Under the pieces are notes generated by a model. That model had not been told where the DNA came from. It did not search any database and saw nothing but the letters and a program-made list of their open reading frames with translations. Below are positions 35,009-42,778 of a stretch of DNA of 64,000 nucleotides, piece after piece (the first letter of the stretch is position 1; every line of letters begins with the position of its first letter). The stretch comes from Acetobacteraceae bacterium. Lineage in GTDB: Bacteria > Pseudomonadota > Alphaproteobacteria > Acetobacterales > Acetobacteraceae. Location of the stretch: assembly GCA_947474705.1 (NCBI GenBank), contig CANJJS010000004.1, positions 57,295-121,294 on the forward strand, given 5' to 3'. Both the position numbers and the translations under genes were made by a program.

Positions 35009-35404
35009 ATGACCAACGTTTTCGGCACCTGGCGCCTCGTGCGCGCGGTCTCGCGCGACGGCGCGGGCAACGAGCTTCCCACGCCCTATGGCGGTCACCC
35101 GATGGGCCGCGTCGCGCTGGGCGCCGACGGGCGCATGATGGCGATGACCGGCGACGGCCGGAAGGACATCCCCGGCGGTGGTCCCCGGGAATACAGCACC
35201 TATTGTGGCAACTACACCTATGACGGGAAGCAGTTGATCACGCGCGTCGATGCCGCCTCCGATCCAGCCCGCGTCGGAACGGATCAGGTCCGCGACGTCA
35301 GCTTCGAAAACGGCCTCATGGTGCTGCGCCCGCCCTTGCGGAGTTATGGGGGCGCGACCGCCGAACAGCGGGAGCTGTACTGGGAAAAAATTTCCGACAC
35401 CTGA
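35009..35404 (+). CDS. Lipocalin-like domain protein (second of two)
   Basis: 131 residues beginning MTNVFGTWRLVRAVSRDG, the GTWRL motif of the lipocalin-like family, with MGRVALGADGRMMAMTGDG and FENGLMVLRPP in the same positions as the paralogue at 26231. A small ligand-binding barrel is the likely fold. The start at 35009 has a modest AAGGAC site. It is 14 bases downstream of the barrel protein, so the two are probably co-transcribed in the second catabolic block. Confidence 0.82.
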   Translation: MTNVFGTWRLVRAVSRDGAGNELPTPYGGHPMGRVALGADGRMMAMTGDGRKDIPGGGPREYSTYCGNYTYDGKQLITRVDAASDPARVGTDQVRDVSFENGLMVLRPPLRSYGGATAEQRELYWEKISDT

Positions 35405-35517
35405 ACTGGTGGACCCGCGGTCCGGTCATGATTTCCTTGTCACGATCGGGCCGCCTCTCCCGGCCCGCCATCCGTTAGGCGCGTGAATCGATTTCATTCG
35501 GCGAGGAGCCCAAGCGC

Positions 35518-36903
35518 ATGATCGACCAAAATCTGGATTGCCTGACCAGCGACGCCACCGGCGCCTTACCGCTTCATGCCGTGACGCCCGAGTCCCTGCC
35601 CGCCACGCTGGGCGGTCTGACCGACTCCCAACGCGCGTGGCTGACCGCGAACCGGTTCGCCGCGAAAGCGGGCGAGCTTTGCCTGCTCCCGGGCGTGGAC
35701 GGCATCGCGGGCGCCGTCTTCGGGTTGGGCAGCGACCGGTCCCCCCATATCTACGGCGGCCTGCCGGCGCGCCTGCCGGAGGACACGGCGTGGTGCCTCA
35801 TGGGCGGCGATGCCGCCGCCGCCACCTTGGGTTTCGCGCTTGGCTCTTACCGCTACACCGCGTTCCGGCCCGCGAGCGGTAAAGCCGCGAAGCTTGTCGC
35901 CCCCCAGGGTCATTCCGAGTCCACGTCGATTGCCGCCGCCGCCTGGATGGCGCGCGATCTGATCAACACACCGCCGAACCTGCTCGGCCCCGTCGAGCTC
36001 GCGGAGGCCGTGCATACGCTGGGCGCCCGCCACGGCGCCACGGTCGAAATCGTCGAGGGCGATGCGTTGACCGAGGGATATCCGACCGTCGCCGCCGTTG
36101 GCCGCGGTTCGGCGCGTCCGCCGCGCGTGGCGATCCTGCGCTGGCACGGCAGCGCGGCGGGGCCGGATTCGCCGCTGGTATCGTTATGTGGGAAAGGTGT
36201 TTGTTTCGACACCGGCGGTTACGATCTGAAGCCGTCCTCGGCCATGCTAAGAATGAAAAAAGACATGGGCGGCGCCGCGGTGGCGATGGGCGTCGCGCGT
36301 CTGATCATGGACGCCAATCTTCCGGTTCGTCTGGCCGCCCGCATCGGCTGCGTCGAGAATTCGGTGTCGGGAACAGCAATGCGTCCCTCCGACGTCGTCC
36401 GCACGCGCGCCGGTCTGACGGTCGAAATCGGCAACACCGACGCCGAGGGACGGCTGGTTCTGTGCGATCTGCTGACGGATGCTTCGGCGGAGAAACCATC
36501 GATCTTGTTGGACTTCGCGACATTAACGGGCGCCGCGCGGGTCGCGTTGGGTCCGGATATTCCCGCGCTTTTTTGCGACAACGATGCGTGGGCGGACACA
36601 TTGTCGCGGTCGGGCGCGAATGTTTTCGATCCCGTATGGCGTTTGCCACTTTGGCAAGGTTACGACGATTGGCTCAAAAGCCCGGTCGCCGATCTTAATA
36701 ATGTTTCCTCGAAGCCATTCGCCGGCGCGATTGTTGCTGCTTTGTTCTTAAAACGCTTTGTGCCGGAAGGTGTCGATCACGCGCATCTCGATTTATATGG
36801 CTGGAACGATCAGACCCGTCCGGGCCGGCCGGAGGGCGGAGAAGCGCAGTCCATGCGGGCGGTTTTCGCGGCGTTGAAAGATCGTTTCGCCGCGCCGGAA
36901 TGA
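35518..36903 (+). CDS. Leucyl aminopeptidase family protein (M17)
   Basis: A 461-residue M17 metallo-aminopeptidase. The C-terminal catalytic part holds VCFDTGGYDLKPSSAM with the metal-binding lysine/aspartate region, KKDMGGAAVAMGVAR and the signature NTDAEGRLVLCDLL. The N-terminal ~150 residues are the less conserved macro-like domain. It releases N-terminal residues in peptide turnover; the family is usually hexameric with two metals. GAGGAG lies 13 bases before the ATG, a long spacing. The last third looks less GC-rich. It is a single gene. Confidence 0.93.
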   Translation: MIDQNLDCLTSDATGALPLHAVTPESLPATLGGLTDSQRAWLTANRFAAKAGELCLLPGVDGIAGAVFGLGSDRSPHIYGGLPARLPEDTAWCLMGGDAAAATLGFALGSYRYTAFRPASGKAAKLVAPQGHSESTSIAAAAWMARDLINTPPNLLGPVELAEAVHTLGARHGATVEIVEGDALTEGYPTVAAVGRGSARPPRVAILRWHGSAAGPDSPLVSLCGKGVCFDTGGYDLKPSSAMLRMKKDMGGAAVAMGVARLIMDANLPVRLAARIGCVENSVSGTAMRPSDVVRTRAGLTVEIGNTDAEGRLVLCDLLTDASAEKPSILLDFATLTGAARVALGPDIPALFCDNDAWADTLSRSGANVFDPVWRLPLWQGYDDWLKSPVADLNNVSSKPFAGAIVAALFLKRFVPEGVDHAHLDLYGWNDQTRPGRPEGGEAQSMRAVFAALKDRFAAPE

Positions 36904-36972
36904 TTGGCACCGCTCCGCGAAAAGTTCGAAGGAGCGACGAGGCGGCGATTGACATTATGGTGGTAATGAAGG

Positions 36973-37001
36973 TTGACGCGACATGACAAGTGTCATATAT
37001 T
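36973..37001 (+). promoter_or_regulatory. Sigma70-type promoter with internal palindromic operator, upstream of marR-like gene
   Basis: TTGACG (36973-36978) and TATATT (36996-37001) are 17 bases apart, near-consensus -35 and -10 elements. Between them ATGACA-AG-TGTCAT (36983-36996) is an exact inverted repeat that ends on the first base of the -10. A regulator bound there would block RNA polymerase, and autoregulation by the MarR-type protein starting 46 bases downstream is the simplest reading. Confidence 0.7.
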
Positions 37002-37046
37002 ACAAACAGGACGCGCGCCTCCGCGCGGCACGAGAAAGGATAACCA

Positions 37047-37436
37047 ATGGCAACGGCCGCTTCGAACACGGACCAGTTGATCGGGGTGCTGCGCGACACA
37101 ATTGTCGGGCTGGTGCGCCGGGACGGGGTCGATCTGTCTTCCCGTCAACTCGGGGTTTTTCTGACCTGCTATCTCCGCGATGGGGGTCACACGGTGCGCG
37201 GTCTCGCCGCCGAACTGAATGTCTCCAAGCCCGCCATCACACGCGCGCTGGACCGGCTCGGCGAACTCGACCTCGCCCGCCGCAAGGTCGATCCGCTGGA
37301 TCGCCGTAGCGTGCTGGTGCAACGCACGCCGAAAGGCACGGCCTTCCTGAAGGACGTGCACAAGATCATCGGCGAATCGGTCAATCCGAAAAAGACCGCC
37401 GTTAAGGAAAGTGGACGCCGCGCCGCCAACGGCTGA
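37047..37436 (+). CDS. MarR family transcriptional regulator
   Basis: A 129-residue winged-helix repressor. Helix-turn-helix: TVRGLAAELNVSKPAITRAL; wing: ARRKVDPLDRRSVLVQRT, the DxRxxxxxxT MarR signature. The N- and C-terminal helices that form the dimer are short. AAGGATAAC precedes the ATG. A promoter/operator lies directly upstream and a terminator directly downstream, so it is a single-gene unit that probably represses itself. Ligand and other targets are unknown. Confidence 0.9.
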   Translation: MATAASNTDQLIGVLRDTIVGLVRRDGVDLSSRQLGVFLTCYLRDGGHTVRGLAAELNVSKPAITRALDRLGELDLARRKVDPLDRRSVLVQRTPKGTAFLKDVHKIIGESVNPKKTAVKESGRRAANG

Positions 37437-37454
37437 TCGCGCGACCCGAACAAC

Positions 37455-37494
37455 CCGGCGGCCGAGGCATCATGCCCGGCCGCCGGTTTTTTTT
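37455..37494 (+). terminator. Rho-independent terminator of the marR-like gene
   Basis: A 10-pair stem, CCGGCGGCCG with CGGCCGCCGG, around a 12-base loop (itself partly paired) is followed by eight T residues (37487-37494). It lies 18 bases after the MarR stop codon. It is the only classical T-tract terminator found in the window. Confidence 0.88.
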
Positions 37495-37512
37495 CAGGCG
37501 TCGCGCGGCCCG

Positions 37513-37674
37513 TCAGTGACGATGCCGCCAACCCCAGCCGCCGACCACCACGGGACCCGGCACATAGACGGACGGCCCATGCGCGCGACGTTCGGGAACC
37601 ACGACGCAGCCTCCCAATAAGGTCGCGAAGCAAAGCGCGGCGACAGGCACGACGCGGCGTAACAGGTGGGACAT
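37513..37674 (-). CDS. Very small lipoprotein
   Basis: 53 residues. MSHLLRRVVPVAALCFATLL leads to a lipobox LLGGC (Cys 24), then a short mature part VVVPERRAHGPSVYVPGP and a Gly/Trp/His-rich tail. GGAGG lies eight bases before the ATG. A lipid-anchored outer-membrane peptide of this kind fits entericidin/osmotic-type mini-lipoproteins, but no family is certain. It sits between the MarR terminator and nnr; the two minus-strand genes are 47 bases apart with nnr ahead of it, so it could be read from the nnr transcript. Confidence 0.65.
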   Translation of the reverse strand: MSHLLRRVVPVAALCFATLLGGCVVVPERRAHGPSVYVPGPVVVGGWGWRHRH

Positions 37675-37721
37675 GGGGACCGCCTCCGGTTGAAACTCTC
37701 AGAACGGAGTATTGCGCCTCT

Positions 37722-39182
37722 TCAAGGCAATTTCGTGGTCCAAACCGCGCGGGAAACGGGCGGAGGCGAAGAAAGTTCCGCGGCCGCCGCGAAAGCACGG
37801 GGCAGCATCGGCGCCAGGTCTTCCGCGATCAGCCCAGGCCCGGCCTCCATCGCGGCCCGCCCATGCAACCAGGCGCCCGCGTTCGCCGCCGCCCAAGGGT
37901 CCAGTCCTTGGGCCAACAACCCAGCGATCAGACCAGCCAGTACATCGCCCGCGCCGGCCGTCGCCAGCCATGGCGGCGCGGAGTCATTGATCGCCACCAT
38001 CCCATCGGGACGCGCGACAATGGTGTCGGGACCTTTCAACAGCACCACCGCGCCGGTTCGCGCCGCGGCGGCCCGGGCGGCGGCGACCCGGTTGGTGCCA
38101 GGCGTGCCGAACACACGCGCGAATTCTCCGGCGTGCGGCGTCAGAACCGCCGCCCCGCGCAGCGCGTCCGGCTGACCGGCGAATGCGCTGAACACGTCCG
38201 CGTCTCCGACGACCGTTCGTCCGGCCGTCAGCAGGATCGGCCACGCCTCGCGCGCCGCCGCGGACCCCAGACCCGGCCCGCAGATCCAAACGCCCCGCCG
38301 TGAATCGGATAGCAGTTCCGGCAGCGGCGCTTCCGATACCAGTGCGCCGGCAGGCCCGGCGCGATAGACATCGGCGGACCCCATCGCGGCGATCGTGACC
38401 AGCCCCGCGCCACCGCGCCGCGCCGCGTCGGCCGCGAGCCTTGCCGCGCCGGTCATCTCCGCGCCCCCCAGGATCGTGACGTGTCCGCGCGCGTATTTGT
38501 GGGACCCGGTGGGAAGGGATGGCAGGACCCATAGGCCGGGGGCATTTTGGAACGCGCGGGGTTGCGCGGCCTGGCAGACGCCCGGGGGCATGCCGATGTC
38601 GGCGAGGAGGGTGTCGCCGCGGAGGTCGCGGCCTGGCAGAAGCAAATGCCCAGGCTTGCGGCGGAAGAAAGTGATGGTCAGCTCGGCGGGTGAGACATCG
38701 CCCCGTGCCTGTCCGGTGGCGCCATCGACGCCGCTCGGCACATCCACGGCGACGATTCGCCGCGCCGCGCGCAAGACCTTGGACACATCCGGCGCCAGGT
38801 CCCGGCTTAAACCGGCCCCGAAAACCGCGTCGATCGTCATGTCCGCGCGCTCGGCTTGCTGAGCTGAGAACGCGACGTTCGGGCCGTGCCACCGCGTGGC
38901 CGCGCGCGCGGCGTCGGTGCCGGGACGGGGCGGGGCCAGGGCCGCCAGAGTCACGGGCCATCCGTCCTGTGCCAGCAGCCGGGCCGCCACATACCCGTCC
39001 CCGCCGTTGTTCCCGGGTCCGCACAGAACCAGCGTCCGCATGGGCCGGAACCGGGCCTGAATGGCGCGCGCCACCGCTCGGCCGGCGTTTTCCATCAGTG
39101 TATAGGACGGCACGCCCAGACCCGGCGCCGCGGCGTCCGCGCGCGCCATTTCGTCCGGGGTCAGAAGCGCCAGTGGGTGCAT
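37722..39182 (-). CDS. nnr: Bifunctional NAD(P)HX epimerase / ADP-dependent dehydratase
   Basis: A 486-residue repair enzyme for hydrated NAD(P)H. The N-terminal YjeF_N epimerase domain (~1-210) has VLCGPGNNGGDGYVAARLL and VDVPSGVDGATG. The C-terminal YjeF_C ribokinase-like domain (~215-475) has KYARGHVTILGGAEMTGAA, LLKGPDTIVA and AGAGDVLAGLIAGLL with its catalytic aspartate. The ATG at 39182 was chosen by the family start; the open frame extends back into the dehydratase gene. It lies 4 bases behind the UxaA-type gene, so the two are one operon. Confidence 0.95.
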   Translation of the reverse strand: MHPLALLTPDEMARADAAAPGLGVPSYTLMENAGRAVARAIQARFRPMRTLVLCGPGNNGGDGYVAARLLAQDGWPVTLAALAPPRPGTDAARAATRWHGPNVAFSAQQAERADMTIDAVFGAGLSRDLAPDVSKVLRAARRIVAVDVPSGVDGATGQARGDVSPAELTITFFRRKPGHLLLPGRDLRGDTLLADIGMPPGVCQAAQPRAFQNAPGLWVLPSLPTGSHKYARGHVTILGGAEMTGAARLAADAARRGGAGLVTIAAMGSADVYRAGPAGALVSEAPLPELLSDSRRGVWICGPGLGSAAAREAWPILLTAGRTVVGDADVFSAFAGQPDALRGAAVLTPHAGEFARVFGTPGTNRVAAARAAAARTGAVVLLKGPDTIVARPDGMVAINDSAPPWLATAGAGDVLAGLIAGLLAQGLDPWAAANAGAWLHGRAAMEAGPGLIAEDLAPMLPRAFAAAAELSSPPPVSRAVWTTKLP

Positions 39183-39186
39183 TGGC

Positions 39187-40710
39187 TTACATCGTCGCGC
39201 CCAAAACCCAGGGGGCGAATTCCGCCGCGCCGAAGTCGAAGGCCTCGCTTTTGCTGGGCTCGCCTGAGGCCACGCGCAGGATATGGTCGAAAATCCGCTG
39301 CCCGCATTGTTGGATCGTTTCGTCGCCGTCCGGGATGGTGCCGCAGTTGATGTCCATGTCGTCCTCGATATGACGGAACATGGTCGTGTTGGTGGCGAGT
39401 TTGATCGACGGCGCGGGTTTGCAGCCGAAGACGGAGCCGCGTCCCGTCGTGAAACACACGACATTCGCGCCGCCCGCGACCTGGCCCGTGGCGGAGACGG
39501 GGTCGTAGCCGGGTGTGTCCATGAACACGAAACCTCGGGCGGTCACGTCTTCCGCGTATTGCACGACATCCACCAGGTTCGTGGTGCCCGCCTTTGCCAT
39601 GGCGCCCAGGGATTTTTCAAGGATGGTGGTCAGCCCGCCAGCTTTGTTGCCGGGCGAAGGATTGGCGTTCATTTCGGCGCCCTCGCGTTTGGTATAATCC
39701 TCCCACCAGTGCATGAGACCGACGAGTTTCTCGCCGACGTCTTTCGATATCGCGCGCCGCGTGAGCAGATGTTCCGCGCCATAGGTCTCGGGCGTTTCCG
39801 ACAGGATCACCGATCCGCCGTTGCGGACAATCAAATCGCTGGCGTAACCGAGCGCGGGATTGGCGGAAATGCCGGAATATCCATCGGACCCGCCGCATTG
39901 CAGCGCCACGGTCAGGGCGCTGACCGGCACGGTCTCGCGCTTCGCGGTGTTCGATTCCGCCAGGACCTCCTTCACGAAATCCACCCCGGCCGCGACGGTT
40001 TTGCGCGTTCCGCCGACGGTCTGAATGTCCAAAGCGCGCAACCGTCCGGCGAGGCGCTGTTCTTCCATGAGCCCGCCGATCTGGTTGACCTCGCAGCCCA
40101 GCCCAAGAACGATAACGTGCGAAAAATTCGGATGGCGGGCATAACCGGCGAGGGTCCGGCGCAGGACTCGCAACGGCTCGTCCTGCGTCATGCCGCAGCC
40201 GGTTTTGTGGGTCAGGGCGACAACGCCATCGACGTTGGGGAAATCGGCGAGCGGGTTGTGATCGGTGAAGGGGTTGCGCTGGAACATGTTGGCGACGAGG
40301 CCCGCGACATGGGCGGAACAATTCACGCTGGTGAGGATACCGATATAATTCCGGGTCGCGACTTTTCCATCGGCGCGCCTGATCCCCTGAAATGTCGCGG
40401 GCGAGTCGAAATATTCGGTCGGCTTCGCGTCCACGCCGTAAGCGTAATCTTTGGAAAAGTCTCCCATTTCGCAGTTGTGGACATGAACGTGACGGCCTGA
40501 CGCGATATCCTCGGACGCGAAGCCGATGATCTGGCCATAGCGGCGGATGGCCTCGCCCTTGGCGATCGGACGGATCGCGGCTTTGTGCCCGGCGGGGATG
40601 CGCTGGACGGCGGCGGCGTTGTCCACCAGCGGCGCGCCTGGCATCAGCGACACCCGGGCGATGACGACGTTGTCGGTGTCGTGGAGGCGTAGGACGGGTG
40701 GTGGGGCCAT
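39187..40710 (-). CDS. UxaA/GarD family dehydratase (altronate/galactarate type)
   Basis: A 507-residue sugar-acid dehydratase. The N-terminal SAF domain (~1-95) is followed by the UxaA catalytic domains with NYIGILTSVNCSAHVAG, HKTGCGMTQDEPLRVL, CGGSDGYSGISANPALG and the late DINCGTIPDGDETI. It would remove water from altronate, galactarate or a related acid, giving a 2-keto-3-deoxy acid. The ATG at 40710 has CGGGAG before it; a GTG nine bases upstream is less likely. Its first 72 codons are repeated at 41692-41909. Confidence 0.92.
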   Translation of the reverse strand: MAPPPVLRLHDTDNVVIARVSLMPGAPLVDNAAAVQRIPAGHKAAIRPIAKGEAIRRYGQIIGFASEDIASGRHVHVHNCEMGDFSKDYAYGVDAKPTEYFDSPATFQGIRRADGKVATRNYIGILTSVNCSAHVAGLVANMFQRNPFTDHNPLADFPNVDGVVALTHKTGCGMTQDEPLRVLRRTLAGYARHPNFSHVIVLGLGCEVNQIGGLMEEQRLAGRLRALDIQTVGGTRKTVAAGVDFVKEVLAESNTAKRETVPVSALTVALQCGGSDGYSGISANPALGYASDLIVRNGGSVILSETPETYGAEHLLTRRAISKDVGEKLVGLMHWWEDYTKREGAEMNANPSPGNKAGGLTTILEKSLGAMAKAGTTNLVDVVQYAEDVTARGFVFMDTPGYDPVSATGQVAGGANVVCFTTGRGSVFGCKPAPSIKLATNTTMFRHIEDDMDINCGTIPDGDETIQQCGQRIFDHILRVASGEPSKSEAFDFGAAEFAPWVLGATM

Positions 40711-40744
40711 GGGGGACACTCCCGATCTTGTTTCGGTTTGAAAT

Positions 40745-41659
40745 TCAATCTTGGGCGGAACGCGTAGCTTCCATGTAGTGCTGCGCGGTGATCGATTTCT
40801 GGCTGACGATCGTTAGCCCGTTATCAATCGCCATGCCGGCGAACTCGTCGACGGTGTACCGGTGTGCATAGGGCGGGTGGTACCAATCGAAGTTGACCAG
40901 ATCGCAGTGCTGTTTTGAGAATTGCCGATTGTGCCAGCACTTGATGAAGTGGTCGTAGATGAAGTCCTGCACGGTGTAGTTACCGGCTTTAATGCCGAGT
41001 AGCGGCATATCCGCAGTGATCTCGATCATGCCGGCCGAGGCTTGCAGATCCCTCCCGAGGCGGGTGAATTGATCGGCTGCGTTCCACGCATCGTCGTTGT
41101 TCATCGGAACGATCTTCGCGCGCAAGGCGTCGTCCACTGCCTCTCGCATGGGGGTCTTCTTGGCGTAAACCGAAACGGCCAACGTACCGCCCGGCGCGAG
41201 TTGCGAGGCGAGAGTTTCATAGGTCTTGAACGGATCGGGCGTATGGTGAAGCGCCGCGCGACAAACGATGAAGTCGAAGAGCCGGTTTCCGGGAAGCCGT
41301 TCAGCCATATCGGCTTGCTCGAACCGCGCCGTGGGCGGTGCGTCAATGGTCGCGATAGACCCGTGGATATCGGCCCCAAGATAATCGATGTGGGCGGGAA
41401 TTGGTTCCACCAACAAGCGGCGCGCGATGTCGCCAAATCCGCAACCGGCATCGTAAACAGTGGTCGGGCGCACCGCTGCCTGTCGCCGGATACGTTCAAA
41501 AAGATTGGCCCATCCGAGTTGGCGGCCCGGCATCACCATCGCGGCGGCGGGATTGGCCTCGACGAAGCCCTGAAAGTTTACGCCGGATCCCCATTGATCG
41601 GTATAATGCTCCGCCGTGCGTTGCGTGGCATCGACGGTTTGCACTTCGTCGTTCTTCAT
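40745..41659 (-). CDS. Class I SAM-dependent methyltransferase, likely acquired
   Basis: 304 residues. SAM motif I is YDAGCGFGDIARRLL (~69-83), motif II is HIDYLGADIHG, and FDFIVCRAALHHTPDPF is the post-motif region of small-molecule methyltransferases. The C-terminal ~100 residues hold an extra region rich in Tyr, His and Trp. Base composition looks clearly lower in GC than both neighbours. It is wedged between the intact dehydratase gene and a truncated copy, with a 9-base direct repeat TTCAATCTT at both ends (40744 and 41675). Substrate unknown. Confidence 0.82.
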   Translation of the reverse strand: MKNDEVQTVDATQRTAEHYTDQWGSGVNFQGFVEANPAAAMVMPGRQLGWANLFERIRRQAAVRPTTVYDAGCGFGDIARRLLVEPIPAHIDYLGADIHGSIATIDAPPTARFEQADMAERLPGNRLFDFIVCRAALHHTPDPFKTYETLASQLAPGGTLAVSVYAKKTPMREAVDDALRAKIVPMNNDDAWNAADQFTRLGRDLQASAGMIEITADMPLLGIKAGNYTVQDFIYDHFIKCWHNRQFSKQHCDLVNFDWYHPPYAHRYTVDEFAGMAIDNGLTIVSQKSITAQHYMEATRSAQD

Positions 41660-41675
41660 TGAAGGTCTTCCTCGT

Positions 41676-41909
41676 TCAATCTTCGGATAAGCGGCCTGAC
41701 GCGATATCCTCGGAGGCGAAGCCGATGATCTGGCCGTAACGGCGGATGGCCTCGCCCTTGGCGATCGGGCGGATCGCGGCCTTATGCCCCGCGGGGATGC
41801 GCTGGACCGCGGCGGCGTTGTCCACCAGCGGCGCGCCCGGCATCAGCGACACCCGGGCGATGACGATGTTGTCGGCCTCGTGCAGGCGCAGGACGGGTGG
41901 CGGGGCCAT
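41676..41909 (-). pseudogene. Truncated copy of the UxaA-type dehydratase (SAF domain only)
   Basis: 77 codons: the first 72 match the intact gene at 39187-40710 except for three residues (D to E, T to A, V to I); then 5 foreign codons (ending LSED) lead to a stop. At DNA level 218 bases (41692-41909) align without gaps to 40493-40710 with 15 differences, mostly synonymous. It keeps a good GAGGAGA ribosome site, so a short SAF peptide might still be made. The catalytic domains are missing. Confidence 0.9.
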
Positions 41910-42025
41910 TAGGTGTCTCCTCGGTCTGTTGCCGGGGAGGATAGCAGATTGGGGAGGGGTGGGCCTATCGGCGTGGAAGAGGTGTTTTTTACGTGATACC
42001 ATTCGCGGGCCGAAGGGAGAGTGGC

Positions 42026-42349
42026 ATGACACTCGCGACGATCGACGATCCTGTCCTGACGCGATTTCGCCGTGAACTCGATGTTGTGTACGGTGCCAGG
42101 CTGGCGCGCGCGGTGTTGTTCGGGTCGCGGGCTCGGGGCGACGCGCGGCCTGATTCCGACTACGACATCGCGGTTTTCATCCACGATCCCGAGAGTTTCG
42201 ATCGCGAGGCCACCCGCCTCGCCGCCATCGCGACCGGGCTCCTTTACGACACCGGCGCGGTGATTAATCCGTTGCATTTTCCCGTTGGCGCGGACCGGGA
42301 GCGGACGGGCTTGATGGCTGAGATCAGGCGCGACGGCGTGGAATTGTGA
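42026..42349 (+). CDS. MNT-type nucleotidyltransferase (putative antitoxin)
   Basis: A 107-residue minimal nucleotidyltransferase with AVLFGSRARGDARPDSDYD, the GS-x(n)-D-x-D catalytic motif. In HEPN/MNT (type VII) systems the MNT partner modifies the HEPN RNase with AMP and silences it. GGGAG lies before the ATG at 42026, chosen over one 11 codons upstream. It overlaps the HEPN gene by four bases (GTGA), the usual order and coupling of such pairs. Confidence 0.85.
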   Translation: MTLATIDDPVLTRFRRELDVVYGARLARAVLFGSRARGDARPDSDYDIAVFIHDPESFDREATRLAAIATGLLYDTGAVINPLHFPVGADRERTGLMAEIRRDGVEL

Positions 42350-42729
42350 CACCGGAAGCCGCTGGCTATCTCGCCGACGCCTGGGAGAGTCTTAGCGACG
42401 GGCGGAAGATCCTGACGCTCGGTCTCACCAAGGTCGCGGCGCGATCCGCCTACTATGCGGCGTTCCACGCCGCGGAGGCTCTCATTTATGAAGCATCTGG
42501 CAAACCGGTAAAGACCCACCGTGGCGTCCGGACGGAGTTCGCGCGGCTGACACGGGATCGGCTGGTTCCGTCGCCCAGTCTGACGGGCCTGTTGGCGCGC
42601 GCCTACCAATACAAGGAAATCGCCGATTACGGCGCGAGCCGCTCGACAACCGTCCTTGCCGCGGACGCGGAAAACCTCCTCGCGTCAGCCACGGAATTTG
42701 TGCAATGGGTTGAGGCCATATTGGCCTGA
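42346..42729 (+). CDS. HEPN domain protein (putative toxin, UPF0332-like)
   Basis: A 127-residue all-alpha HEPN domain. The motif AARSAYYAAFHAAEALIYEA fits the UPF0332 branch with an R-x(n)-H arrangement. HEPN proteins are often RNases; this branch has less clear catalytic residues. It starts with GTG inside the stop codon of the MNT gene. Together they look like a mobile toxin-antitoxin module beside the rearranged dehydratase/methyltransferase segment. Activity has to be considered unproven. Confidence 0.82.
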   Translation: MTPEAAGYLADAWESLSDGRKILTLGLTKVAARSAYYAAFHAAEALIYEASGKPVKTHRGVRTEFARLTRDRLVPSPSLTGLLARAYQYKEIADYGASRSTTVLAADAENLLASATEFVQWVEAILA

Positions 42730-42778
42730 TCGCCGAAACGGCCGCGCACCCAAAGGACACGCGGCCATCAACGAACAC

